64,000 bases of DNA from the NCBI GenBank assembly GCA_023052935.1, contig CM041295.1:167082366-167146365 (forward strand). The letters run 5' to 3'. Position 1 is the first letter of the stretch; the number at the start of each line of letters is the position of its first letter. The notes beneath the pieces are model-generated. The model had not been told where the DNA came from. It did not search any database and saw nothing but the letters and a program-made list of their open reading frames with translations. Below, in pieces: positions 50,173 to 60,568 of the stretch. A program made the translations under genes and the position numbers. The stretch comes from Piezodorus guildinii (lineage: Eukaryota; Arthropoda; Insecta; Hemiptera; Pentatomidae).

Positions 50173-52451
50173 TTGTCAAATTCTCTTGCCTCCAAACTGA
50201 CACACTCATTGGACAAATATAAAAGAACGCTACTGAACTTAAAAATTAGAGAAACCATACAACAAATTGACCACATAAACGACAATATACGTTCCTTAAA
50301 TTCTTCTTTACATCCTATTATAGGCGACCAGAACATGGACAAACTGACTACAAGTATTCAAACAATTTTTGCTTTCACTAAAAAACAGACAAAATTTTTC
50401 CTCGTTAAAAAATTTAAAACCATTTATGAAAATAGTATTAATAAAAAACCGTATCCTAAAGGCTCTGATGATTGGATCAAAAATATTTCCTCTACCTCAG
50501 TCCCCCCTAATGTTAACAACATTTTGAGCTTAGGTCCCAATTTTTCTACCCCTTCTTCTAATCCTTCAAAAATGATTCCCCAACTTATCACGGATTTGGA
50601 ATATATTTATAAAGATGATATTTTCAAAATAAGTGAGGAGGACAAGGAAATCTCCCTTTACGTATTAGTAATATGATCTCCAACCACCTCCAACGCCCTC
50701 CACCTCAATCGTCTCTTTCCCCCCTCTTCTTCAAAGATCTTTCCTTCACTCGCTCATTCCTCAGATCCAATGACCAACTTATAGTTACTAGGGCTGACAA
50801 AGGTAACGTGACAGTTATAATGGACAAAACTGAATATGACGACAAAATAAACTCACTCTTATCTGACCGATCGACATATACACCATCTTCCCGTGATCCC
50901 ACCCGCCCTCTCATGATTAAATTCAATCATCATATCAAAAATCTCTTAGAAAATATATTCATCAACCTAACCACGTACAGAAACTTGATCTCGTACAACT
51001 CCTTACCCCCGCGTTTATATGGCCTTCCCAAAATTCACAAACCCGGCAATCCACTCCGTCCCATCATTTCTAACATCAACGCACCTTCCTCGAAACTCAG
51101 TAAATTCCTTCTACCTTCACTTAAAATACATAGCCGAACTAACCCCTATGACATTAACAATTCCATTTACCTCCGAGAACAGTTACTATCATTGCATATT
51201 CCCCCCAACTACATTCTAACATCCTTTGACGCCGAAAGCCTATTTACCAATATCCCCATTGATAAAGTTATCCAACTAGTAGAAAAACACTGGAACATCA
51301 TTGAACCCCACACCACACTCAATCTTCTTTCATATTTAGAATCACTAAAACTTTGTTGTAAAACCGGATATCTCACTTTTCAGAACAAATTATACAATCA
51401 GATCTCGGGACTTGCAATGGGTAACTGTCTCGCTCCTGACCTCTCTAATATCGTACTAAATGACTTACTCGACTCTATAACCGCAACCTATAAAAATGAA
51501 ATTATATTTATTAAAAAGTACGTGGACGACCTCTTCCTTATAATAAACCCAGACAAAATCCCCGATATCCTAAAATCGTTTAATTCATATGATCCACGCC
51601 TCCGTTTTACCGTAGAAAGAGAAAACAACTTGACAATTCCCTTTTTAGACTTACTTATCACTAGAAACACTGACGGTTCTATTTCAACTGACTGGTACAC
51701 CAAATCCACCTATTCCGGTAGACTGCTCAACTTCTTCTCCCAACACCCATATCATCAGAAATTAAATGTTGCCAAGAATCTCGTCCACCGTTGCCTATCC
51801 TAGTCTGATCCAAAGTACCATCCTAATAATATCGAACGTATTAAAAAAATACTAACCTTAAACAGCTTCCCAAAAAAAGTCATTAAAAACCTTATAGATT
51901 CTTATAACACAAAAACCACCGTTACTTCCCCTACAATTCCCGACCATGATTCACCCATGATATTTTTATATAGATCCCTACCTTACATTCCGCACCTTTC
52001 TGAAAATATAAAAAAAATCCTTAAATTTTCCTTACCTTCCTTAAAACTAGGACTAAAGACCCAGAACAAGCTTTCTCACCTTTTTACCAATACAAAAGAC
52101 CCGATCACTCCTATATATCGTTCCAATATTGTTTATAAAATTTCATGTTCAGATTGTGATGTATCCTATGTAGGAGAAACCAAAAATTACCTAAAAACCA
52201 GAATATCGCAACATAAACTCTCCGTATCCTCTCGAAACCCTCTAGCCTCAAAACTTTCTGAACACTCCATAAATTTCAATCATTCCTTTAACTTTGACGA
52301 CTGCTCCATTTTAGATTATGTTCCAAACCATAGGAAAAGACTAATCGCAGAATCCGTCCACATCCACTTCCAATCCAATCCTGTTAACCACAAAACCGAT
52401 AAACAATGCATTTCCTCCACATATAGCCACATATTAAACTCTATTAAGTAG
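50173..52451 (+). pseudogene. PLE-B reverse transcriptase and GIY-YIG endonuclease, right copy
   Basis: Three frames cover most of a PLE polyprotein. 50173-50676 is the N-terminal helical part. After a 1-nt deletion at about 50655 the RT runs 50673-51803: VTRADKGNVTVIMDKTEY, LTSFDAESLFTNIPI (Asp), ISGLAMGNCLAPDLSNI, FIKKYVDDLFLIINP (Asp pair). A TAG at 51801-51803 ends it; the frame then continues to 52451 with the GIY-YIG domain (NIVYKISCSDCDVSYVGETK). The 5' end of the gene is missing. Two disabling changes make this copy inactive. Confidence 0.9.
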
Positions 52452-53325
52452 CATATTTTCTCTGTCTATCCCACCATATATATTGTTTTGTTTTTCATTA
52501 TTATTGTTTGTTGGTTTTTATTTATAATTTTAAATCTATTTTAGGTATCCATATAATTCTATATATGTATTTATTTTGTTTTGTTTATGTATTTAAAATT
52601 TTCTAAATGTCTTCACTATTCAATTTATTCCAACTTGTATTTATGTTTATTTAACTTTTTTATCAACCTGTAAGATTTGTCAATTAATGTATTTTACAAT
52701 GTTCCATTTTTATTTTTTTTCCACCCTGTTATCTTTGGATACCTTAAACAGAATTAGGGATAATTAAGTTGGGAGGTACAGTCAGTTTTTCTCCATATAC
52801 ATCTTCCATCACTGTTTTTACTATTATATAGGTGATATTTCAAGAATTAAATTATAATTTTTTATCCTGTATCATTATTATAATCATAAGTTAAATTTCA
52901 TTGATTCTTTGTATGGTAGTATTAAGAATTTTAGTCATTGTTGTCAGACCCTGTCCATAAATCAGTACGTATTTTCCATTCTACCTTTTCCTACGTATTT
53001 TCCATCCTACCTACCCCCATCTACCAAACAGTACCTAGTTTCCATTCTCCCACCATGCGGTACGTATCTCCACTCTACTTCATATTTTTATATTTCATAT
53101 TTCATGTAAATTATTGATACCTGTGTAAATTTTGTTTAGTGAACATTTTTATTTTTTCTGTATAACACTTTCATTATTGTAATATGGTCATTGTATTTTA
53201 ATTAAGTTTTTTTTTTTTTACATATACAGTTCTTCTGTTATTTTTTCAATACCGACGTTCTCTAGCTAAATAGGTTATATAATATTGTATGTAATGTCAT
53301 TGAAATTATATTCTTTTGTATCTTT
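52452..53325 (+). other. 3' UTR of PLE-B, right copy
   Basis: Mirror of 48400-49272. No coding potential. Confidence 0.8.
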
Positions 53326-53328
53326 TTA

Positions 53329-53367
53329 GCCCTGATGATGACCCACAAAGGGGGTCGAAACGTTGGC
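53329..53367 (+). ncRNA. Hammerhead-like motif (PLE-B right terminal repeat)
   Basis: Mirror of 48357-48395, with an intact core. Confidence 0.7.
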
Positions 53368-53468
53368 AAACAATAAAATAGTTGAAACTATTTAGTTGTT
53401 TCATTTAATGACCGCCACCCGGACTAATTCCTTCCAGTAATTCTCAACGGTCAACTAATTACATCCAC

Positions 53469-53536
53469 TATATATTTTTTATTTATAATGTTATATTTTT
53501 TATTATATATTATTCTCTGTTCACATTTCAACACAC

Positions 53537-53612
<76 letters not shown>

Positions 53613-53618
53613 ATGTAT

Positions 53619-53650
<32 letters not shown>

Positions 53651-53875
53651 GTATAAGTATGTATATATTATCTTTTTGTTTGTAAATTTTTATTAGAAGT
53701 TGTCTTTTGAGTTATTTTATTTTTTAATTTTATTAATTTAATTCTTTCGTCAATTCTTAAGACTGAAGAATTAAATAATTGACTCCAGTCTTAAGACCAT
53801 TGATTATTTCCTGTAATATTATTCTTAAGGGACCCGTCCCAGAATAAATAAATAATTATATTATTATTATTATTA
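53469..53875 (+). mobile_element. 3' end of the CR1-like tail interrupted by PLE-B
   Basis: It continues the second 785-bp copy. It ends with a hairpin (gggacccgtccc near 53829), aataaataaataat and then TTA/TA repeats. The CR1-like element at 31.6-36.8 kb ends with the corresponding hairpin (gggactcagtccc) and aataaaa. Confidence 0.75.
53543..53645. repeat. (TA)n / (TG)n microsatellite
   Basis: (TA)n at 53543-53598, (TG)n at 53598-53612, (TA)n again at 53620-53645. Confidence 0.95.
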
Positions 53876-53876
53876 T

Positions 53877-53935
<59 letters not shown>
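53876..53935. repeat. (TA)n microsatellite, left flank of the LTR element
   Basis: An almost pure TA run that continues at 56404 on the other side of the LTR element, which inserted into it. Confidence 0.9.
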
Positions 53936-53938
<3 letters not shown>

Positions 53939-54408
53939 AATATACCCATTTTTTATAATTATTGTAATTATTTATTTATTATTGTGTTAGGCAGGCTAAC
54001 AATAAGATAAGAAGTAAATTTTAAATATAGGCTCCAATATGATTGTATGTTTACAAACATAGCATCCATTTTGGATGCTAAGAAAAAAGGTCCCTGGCAG
54101 GTAGAATAGGGTAAAAAAGGTACCTGAAGAGATACCTGGAGGGCAGTCAGTTTTGAGTTGGGGTGATGAGCTGAGGGAGGTATGAGCAGCTGTCTGAATA
54201 TGAAGAAACATTTTTAGCCTGCCTGCATATTGTTTGTGTTATGTTTGTAAGTGATTATTATAATTAAAAAGTTAAATAATAAAAATGTGCCTGATTGTCA
54301 AGAACCCAAACCATACCCTGAGAGATAAATTGAATAGTAATTAAGTAAATATTGTGATAATTATTTTTTTTCTTAAAAGAATATTATTTTAAAAATAAGT
54401 ATATTATA
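53936..54408 (+). repeat. 5' LTR (473 bp)
   Basis: Begins TGTAATATACCC and ends AAGTATATTATA; equal in length to the 3' LTR. Confidence 0.9.
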
Positions 54409-54413
54409 TAATT

Positions 54414-54424
54414 TGGCTCCCAAC
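54414..54424 (+). promoter_or_regulatory. Primer-binding-site-like sequence
   Basis: TGGCTCCCAAC lies 5 nt after the LTR. It differs at one position from the start of the tRNA-Lys(CUU) site TGGCGCCCAAC and then diverges, so the primer is uncertain. Confidence 0.45.
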
Positions 54425-54522
54425 TAGGTGTGGCTTAATTTGTTAAATATTAAGACCACGACAATCAGTGCACAATTTATATTTTAATAAGTTTTGTATG
54501 TGTTAATTTGTGAGCAAACAAT

Positions 54523-55296
54523 ATGGAGGACCAAGGAAATAATAGTTATTCAGATAGGACAGAAAAGATTCAGATATTCAAACAATTCATGATGATGATG
54601 GAGAAATTAGAACAAAAGGTGGATAAATTTGGAAAAGAAATATTAGAAAACTTTACAAGTGTTACTACAGAAATGAAAATTGATCCCCAGAGAAGAACCT
54701 CCATTGAAGATGAAGAAAACAAGAATAAAGAACCTATGGACCAAGAGTGTGAAACAGTAACTCCTAATTGTACAGAAGAACCTACATCAAAGACTGTACC
54801 TTCGGAAGATCCTACTGACCAAGAGTGTGAAACAGAAACAGTAACTCCAATGTGTACAGTAGAACCTAAATTGATGAGTAATCCCTGTAATGTTATGATT
54901 GAAGAGGCCAAGGACTTAATGACTAGCTCTATTGATGTGAAGGAAAGTGTAAATATCAAAGAAGATCAGATTCATGATGTGAAACCCAGTGACAGCAAGT
55001 GCTTAACTTTCAGAACTTTAATAAGTGTCTTAAGCCCCCAAAATAGACCTCCGGTGGTATTTTACAGATTAAGTGTTTCAAATAATCCAGAAATAGATTT
55101 CTCCATCTCCTATAATTATTTGTCACCAATTGTAAATTTAATTAATCAATACAGGAATGTGCCAACCAAAACTATTATCGTTTTTATTTTAGACTATGAG
55201 TTCTACTTAGGCTATATGGTCTTGGATCATGTTAGGAAAGATCAAACACCATATTATTTTTGGACACGGCAGTCTTTATCCTTTTCCAGGGGATAA
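54523..55296 (+). CDS. Orphan ORF of the non-autonomous LTR element (257 aa), function unknown
   Basis: I do not recognise this protein. Residues 10-45 look helical and charged (QFMMMMEKLEQKVDKFGKEI), perhaps a coiled coil. Residues 60-130 are acidic and contain an imperfect duplication: DQECETVTPNCTEEP and DQECETETVTPMCTVEP. The C-terminal 90 residues are hydrophobic and aromatic (PPVVFYRLSVSN, TIIVFILDYEFYLGYMVLDH) and could form a compact domain. No zinc knuckle, protease, RT or integrase motif is present. It starts 100 nt after the primer site, where gag normally begins. It may be a rudimentary Gag, a Gag fused to captured sequence, or a host-gene fragment. The open frame and matching LTRs suggest recent mobilisation by a partner element. 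Confidence 0.6.
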   Translation: MEDQGNNSYSDRTEKIQIFKQFMMMMEKLEQKVDKFGKEILENFTSVTTEMKIDPQRRTSIEDEENKNKEPMDQECETVTPNCTEEPTSKTVPSEDPTDQECETETVTPMCTVEPKLMSNPCNVMIEEAKDLMTSSIDVKESVNIKEDQIHDVKPSDSKCLTFRTLISVLSPQNRPPVVFYRLSVSNNPEIDFSISYNYLSPIVNLINQYRNVPTKTIIVFILDYEFYLGYMVLDHVRKDQTPYYFWTRQSLSFSRG

Positions 55297-55930
55297 AAAG
55301 GGATGATTAGCGTTCCCTCCGTAAGATGAGCTAAAAAATGGGCAGTCTGAACAATGCTCAGATTGCACCATACTGGAATCTGAATGGTAAAATTGTAAAT
55401 AAATGTAATTTTTGCTAAAATTTTTTCATAATTAAATTTATATAAGTTCACAAATTAATTAGCTTAAAATTTATTTTGCATTGTCAGCCTAAAACAATAT
55501 GGACCTGTATCTTATTATTGATGTCTTGACAAAAGTTATTTTTAAATTTGTTACCCTGTTATTTGGTAGATAATTTCTTTCCAAATTATTTTATTACATG
55601 CACCTAAACCTGTTTGTAAGTAAAATTTAAGTACATAGTTTATTTTGAAGATTTAATTTGTTATATACTCTTAATTGTATATAGTACTTGTGTAATTTTT
55701 ATGTGTATATAGTTGTAGAATATTATGTCCCTAGTTAGTTTTTAAATGTATCTTTCAATGTAAAATATTGTATATAAACTTAATTTATAAAGTATTGAAA
55801 ATATTTGTAACAAGGAAGGTATTGAAAGAAATAATGTGTATATTTTAAAATAGTTATAATTGAAAAAAAAAAAAAAAAAAAAATATTTCCTACCAAAATA
55901 TTTTTTTTTTTACCTAGGATTGAGGAGAAA
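55297..55930 (+). other. Non-coding 3' interior of the LTR element
   Basis: AT-rich, no ORF. It contains an A-run (55863-55883) and the polypurine-like stretch before the 3' LTR. Confidence 0.7.
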
Positions 55931-56403
55931 TGTAATATACCCATTTTTTATAATTATTGTAATTATTTATTTATTATTGTGTTAGGCAGGCTAACAATAA
56001 GATAAGAAGTAAATTTTAAATATAGGCTCCAATATGATTGTATGTTTACAAACATAGCATCCATTTTGGATGCTAAGAAAAAAGGTCCCTGGCAGGTAGA
56101 ATAGGGTAAAAAAGGTACCTGAAGAGATACCTGGAGGGCAGTCAGTTTTGAGTTGGGGTGATGAGCTGAGGGAGGTATGAGCAGCTGTCTGAATATGAAG
56201 AAACATTTTTAGCCTGCCTGCATATTGTTTGTGTTATGTTTGTAAGTGATTATTATAATTAAAAAGTTAAATAATAAAAATGTGCCTGATTGTCAAGAAC
56301 CCAAACCATACCCTGAGAGATAAATTGAATAGTAATTAAGTAAATATTGTGATAATTATTTTTTTTCTTAAAAGAATATTATTTTAAAAATAAGTATATT
56401 ATA
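55931..56403 (+). repeat. 3' LTR (473 bp)
   Basis: Partner of 53936-54408. Confidence 0.9.

Positions 56404-56460
<57 letters not shown>
56404..56460. repeat. (TA)n microsatellite, right flank
   Basis: Continuation of the TA run at 53876-53935. Confidence 0.9.
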
Positions 56461-56461
<1 letters not shown>

Positions 56462-56463
<2 letters not shown>

Positions 56464-56632
56464 TTACGTACGTGCACTGTTCAGTACGATTTAAAGAAGG
56501 GAGATCGAGAAACACATTGGTATAGACTGATAACTAAACTGACTTTATTTCGTCTTAATATGTACATAAGGCATCTTGTTCATAAATAGAACTGGTATTA
56601 GGCCTAATACAATCGTACTCGCGATCTTAACT
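56462..56632 (-). repeat. 3' LTR of the deleted gypsy element (171 bp)
   Basis: On the minus strand it begins AGTTAAGATCG and ends ACGTACGTAACT, an inverted AGTTA/TAACT pair as in gypsy-type LTRs. It holds AATAAAG. The tract GGCAGGGGGGAG precedes it. Confidence 0.8.
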
Positions 56633-56867
56633 CCCCCCTGCCATTTTATGAACATCCCTTCATAAACTCACAAGTGAGAACAATTAATTTACAATGGCAC
56701 ATACCAAGACACAAAAAGAAAAATTAAGTCCAATAATATAGAATGAAAAATGAAAACAACTAAAACTGAAGATGGTCGATGAGCGTGCTATGGAGCCGTT
56801 CTATTCCTCCTCTACTCTTCGGGTGTCCAGGGGTGTTAAGGTGCCACGTGACCCCTACTGCCTTCAT

Positions 56868-57190
56868 TTAGGAACGGATAACTGAGTTATCAAACTCCCT
56901 ACCCCCATCCGACGCTATTCGATCCGGAACGCCGTAAAATTGAAACCACGTGCGAAGAGCCCCTAAAACTGCCTCCAAAGAACGCTCCTTTACCAGATAT
57001 GCTATTGCCGCTTTACTAAAAAGGTCCAGCACCGTGACCCACTTATATCCACCCCAAGTAAAAGTGCCCACTTGAAGATCCGCGAGCGACGACGCTGCTG
57101 TGGGTGTCTCTTCCTGTAACGCTCAGGGTGGATGCCGGTCATACTTAGTAATGGAACATGTAGCACAATTCGATCTGCGATGGTCTGTCA
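56868..57190 (-). pseudogene. pol: Integrase fragment of the deleted gypsy element
   Basis: The core reads KWVTVLDLFSKAAIAYLV (first catalytic Asp) and YGVPDRIASDGGREFDN (second Asp). Upstream, in a shifted frame with a stop, an H2C2 zinc finger is readable (YHQGQINHRGIYENT, NCATC). The segment with the catalytic Glu is missing; sequence after the second Asp passes to non-coding DNA. It is inactive. Confidence 0.8.
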
Positions 57191-57427
57191 CATATTACAC
57201 CAGAAATACTTTCGTATTTTCGTATATTCCCCGGTGGTTGATTTGTCCCTGGTGATAGGCCAGCGTTATCTCTCGTCACGAGGGATAGCCATTCTTTGAA
57301 GCGCCTTTACTTTACTTCTGTCAGGCTTCACCCCCTCTCTGGAGGTGGTGTGTCCCAGAAAATTAAGTTCTTGCATACCAAGCTTTGACTTCATTCCAGA
57401 CAACTTCAATCCAAACTCACGCACCCG

Positions 57428-57812
57428 TTAGAAGACCCTGCGAAGATGTTTTAGGTGTAACTTCTCGAACTTGCTGAAGACAAGGAGGTCGTCCATGAAC
57501 ACCTGGCAAAATGACTCGTCTAATCCCCGTAGAAACCCATCCATGAACCGTTGAAATGTGATCGGCGCATTTTTCAACCCAAAGGGCATTTTCGTAAATT
57601 CATAATGCCCTCTTTCAAAAGTGAATGCAGTTTTGTGCTGGTCTTTGGGATGCATCCTAATCTGGTGGTACCCCGCCTTAAGGTCTAGTGTACTGAAAAA
57701 TGTTGCCCCGCAAAGTCGATCGCAAATATCTTCGAACCTGGGGATCGGATAGTGCTCGTCTACAGTGTTTTCGTTGAGTTTTCTGTAATCAATGACAACC
57801 CTTTATTTCTCA
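57428..57812 (-). pseudogene. pol: Reverse transcriptase fragment of the deleted gypsy element
   Basis: It codes for RVVIDYRKLNENTVDEHYP, TFFSTLDLKAGYHQIRMHP (catalytic Asp), FEFTKMPFGLKNAP-like and CQVFMDDLLVFSKF (catalytic Asp pair), then a stop at VF. Past the stop the frame still reads FLGHTTSREGVKPDRSKV (RT connection) before jumping into the integrase zinc finger, so RNase H was deleted. Upstream of RT, near 57830-57965, a short basic and acidic frame may be a gag N-terminus joined by another deletion; that part is weak. Confidence 0.8.
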
Positions 57813-57990
57813 TCACCCGGTACACTTTTCTTTCTGCCTCCATCGCCTCCTCTGGTCCCGAGCCTCTCCTCTTCACACTCCGTCTCGGAAGATCCTGATG
57901 TCTTTGTAGACTTTGAGAGCGCTCTACTTCTCGGCCTTATCTTCTGGGCATTGACTTCCATGGGTTCTGCCTGTTGTGCATCCCGCCGCC

Positions 57991-59465
57991 TAAATATATA
58001 CGGGACGCTGAAGATATTAATATATTGCTCTTATTATGAGAACATAATACATTTTCTGACTACAATACACTGTGCTGAGGAGTTTGGGTGACTACAAGTG
58101 TACATTCCGAGGTCTCCTTCTATGAGTGTGACACAAGTAAATGTTACAACTAGAGTGATGAGTTTTGAGGATCAAAGGGTATATATAGCAAGGGTTTGTA
58201 GAGGGGGTGAGGAGACGGCATGGGTACCACAAAGCAAGTGCTTCCAGGTGTAGGGTACTGTGTCCTAAGTACAGGTATGTGTTCTTTGTCGGTACTTGGT
58301 CAGTCCTTTATAGGTTTATGGGTGACACCCTTAGGTATAGAAAAGGAAGTTATTAATAATTACTCTATATTATTTATTAGTCAAGTCTCATTCTATAACT
58401 CAGGAACAAGTTCAAAACCCCAGGACGGATTGTGGTACGGTTTTCACCATCATTTAGGGCATTCTTTCCTGAAGGTTTATAAGTAAAATACCTTGAAATT
58501 TAGCTCTTCTTTAAACGGGAAAAATACATTTTCTGTAACCAAGTCGTAAAAAAATTATTCCTGAAACATAAGTAGTAACATAGACGTTTAATATAACGTT
58601 GGAAAGCGTAATATTTTAGAGAAGTTAATATGCAATCAAATACATCGTACAAGTTTGTAGAAAGTTGTTGTGAACCCATAAACTTATGAACGTATGTTAT
58701 TGGTAAAAGGAGGGATTATAATAGTCAAATTTACAGGATCGTGCAAGTTATATTCTTCCATTTAGTACACAAGATTTTAGAAACAATATTGCGTACCGAA
58801 TTATTACTAAGTTGTTAACATAAATGGTAAGTTGTTATAAATCGTTATGCTAACACTGTTATTAATTATTTCAAATTTAATACAATTGCATGAAAACAAA
58901 TGTTACACTGTAAACTAAATAGGATCCCTATTGATAATTAATTTAACTTTTAAAACGAAATTTAAATAGTTCATTTGAAATATAAAATAGTAATAAACCG
59001 AATTTCTTTAGTTATCCCTGTATTTTTTTAATACATGCATAGCAATCGAGTTTTCTTTTTATAGTAAAATTAAATTTTCCGTTATCTGTGGTTCACATCA
59101 AAATAAAAACAAATAAACTTCACTAATTTTGATTTTTGTTTTTCATTTCTACCGATGATTAAATATAATAATAAATAGGCGTTATAAAATAAACATATTT
59201 TATTTCTAATTGTATTTTTTGTTAGGATAAACCAAAAGTCCTAAAGCTATTATCTAATTACACCCTTACGGCAGGACCACTAGTATGTATATGGATCAAT
59301 CTATTCCAGACCTTGCCGCTCAACATTTTTGATTTTTGTTATTTTTTGACCGCTTATTTTCTATTCTTTCGTGAATATAAAACCATAAATATAAAAAAAA
59401 TTGGCTAATACTTTTAGTGTTTCAGCCGTTTTAAGTCAGATTAGATATCATATAAAAAAACCAAC
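57991..59465. other. No gene recognised
   Basis: AT-rich, with a mildly GC-richer stretch at 58080-58480 that has a TATA-like tatatata near 58180 but no repeat partner or primer site. The 88-codon ORF at 58220-58486 has no recognisable content and I do not call it. Confidence 0.4.
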
Positions 59466-59467
59466 AA

Positions 59468-60568
59468 TAAGGTAAGGACATGCTTTTTATTATTTGTCCC
59501 CAACTTATTACCTAAATAGTGATGAAAGTTGTTAAAAAAATTCTCGAAAATGAATAAAAAAAAGAGATTTTTAACGAGATAAAACTATATAAAGGAAAAG
59601 GACTCACTTTTAATTATTTTTCTCATGTAGCATAGTCATAGTTCAACTTGCTGTAAAAATTTCGATCTTGAGAACATAGTCCTGTTTTGTATATGAATTT
59701 TTATAATTGGAAAAAATCAATTTTTCGCGATGTTTACCAAGAAACATCTCAATAGGGACTGAGTAAAAAATCATGAAAGCAATACAGATTACCTATCTAT
59801 ACGATGTGTTTGAGTGATATAAATTTTGTCTTTGAGACTAAGCTGGTTCTGGAGATATAAAATTCTCTCAACTGTTAAAATAGCGTTATCTTTGAAAAAT
59901 ATTAACTCCGGTTATTTTGCGTATTTAAGATCCAAACAAAAACTAGAATGATGACGAGAGTATTTTATATAATTTTGGTCCTTTACAACACATTAGCTAA
60001 GTAGCCAAGAAAATGGTTTAAAAAAATCACGAAAAATTACAACTGAACCTTTGGCGCGCTATGACAAGCGAGGCTAGAAATGATTTTCAACCTTATTATT
60101 TTTCCTTATATAGCCTTATCATTGCACTACTTGCTTTAGAAATTTTGTTCGTATAAGCTATATAATGTTTTCAATATCAATTTTCGAAGAAGGATTATTT
60201 TCTAGCTCAGTAATATTTACATTAAAATATCTCAAAAAGGACTGAGTAGAAAAAAATGAAACTCAAACAGATTATACCTCTATATAATAAGTACGATAGA
60301 ATAAAATTTACTGGCTGAGACTCAACTGGTTCTAGTGTTATTAATTTGGTTTGTCTTACTTATTGTCGGTTGCTGAGATGAGGGCCACTCATTTTTAACC
60401 TCGCTTGTCATCGCGCGCCAAAGGTTCAGTTGATGTTATTTTTCGTTATTTTTTAACCATTTTCTTGGATAATTAGGCAATGAGCTGTAAGGACCAAAAT
60501 TATATAAAATACTCTCATTATCGTTCAAACTTTGTTTGGTTCTTAAATATGCAAACTTGGGTTTTTAA
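59468..60568. repeat. Degenerate 0.48-kb tandem repeat with an added inverted copy
   Basis: Unit 1 (59468-59872) and unit 2 (59930-60358) match in order (for example gggactgagtaaaaaa/aggactgagtagaaaaaa and tgagactaagctggttct/tgagactcaactggttct). 60398-60568 is the reverse complement of about 59905-60090, including aacctttggcgcgc. The repeat is non-coding and its family is unknown. Confidence 0.75.

Larger units (their letters stand above)
48286..53468. mobile_element. Penelope-like element family B: head-to-head dimer with decayed ORFs
   Basis: Left arm on the minus strand (48286-49977), a junction (49978-50150), right copy on the plus strand (50151-53468). Flanking duplication ctatatatttttt (48273-48285, 53469-53480, 1-2 nt ambiguous). 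The 33-nt extension is at the right end only. Neither half carries a full ORF. Confidence 0.9.
53936..56403 (+). mobile_element. Non-autonomous LTR retrotransposon (2468 bp) with one orphan ORF
   Basis: Two 473-bp LTRs (53936-54408 and 55931-56403) showed no difference where I compared them. A primer-site-like TGGCTCCCAAC follows the first LTR and the purine stretch aggattgaggagaaa precedes the second. The 1.5-kb interior has no protease, RT or integrase. It sits inside a (TA)n run, so the exact duplication cannot be told. Confidence 0.9.
56462..57990 (-). mobile_element. Deleted Ty3/gypsy element (3' LTR, integrase and RT pieces)
   Basis: The minus strand shows RT, a jump over RNase H, the integrase zinc finger and core, a jump, a polypurine tract (56633-56645) and a 171-bp LTR. 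The upstream limit near 57990 is uncertain. No 5' LTR was found in the window. Confidence 0.75.

Noticed and set aside
53488..53685. 65-codon ORF with alternating Tyr/Ile and Val/Cys
   Set aside because: It is a translation of the TA/TG microsatellite, not a gene.
54570..54959. 129-codon ORF antisense to the orphan ORF of the LTR element
   Set aside because: The plus-strand ORF is longer, lies in the gag position after the primer site, and is oriented with the LTRs.
58220..58486. 88-codon ORF in the region after the deleted gypsy element
   Set aside because: No recognisable domain, AT-rich tail, and no support from context.
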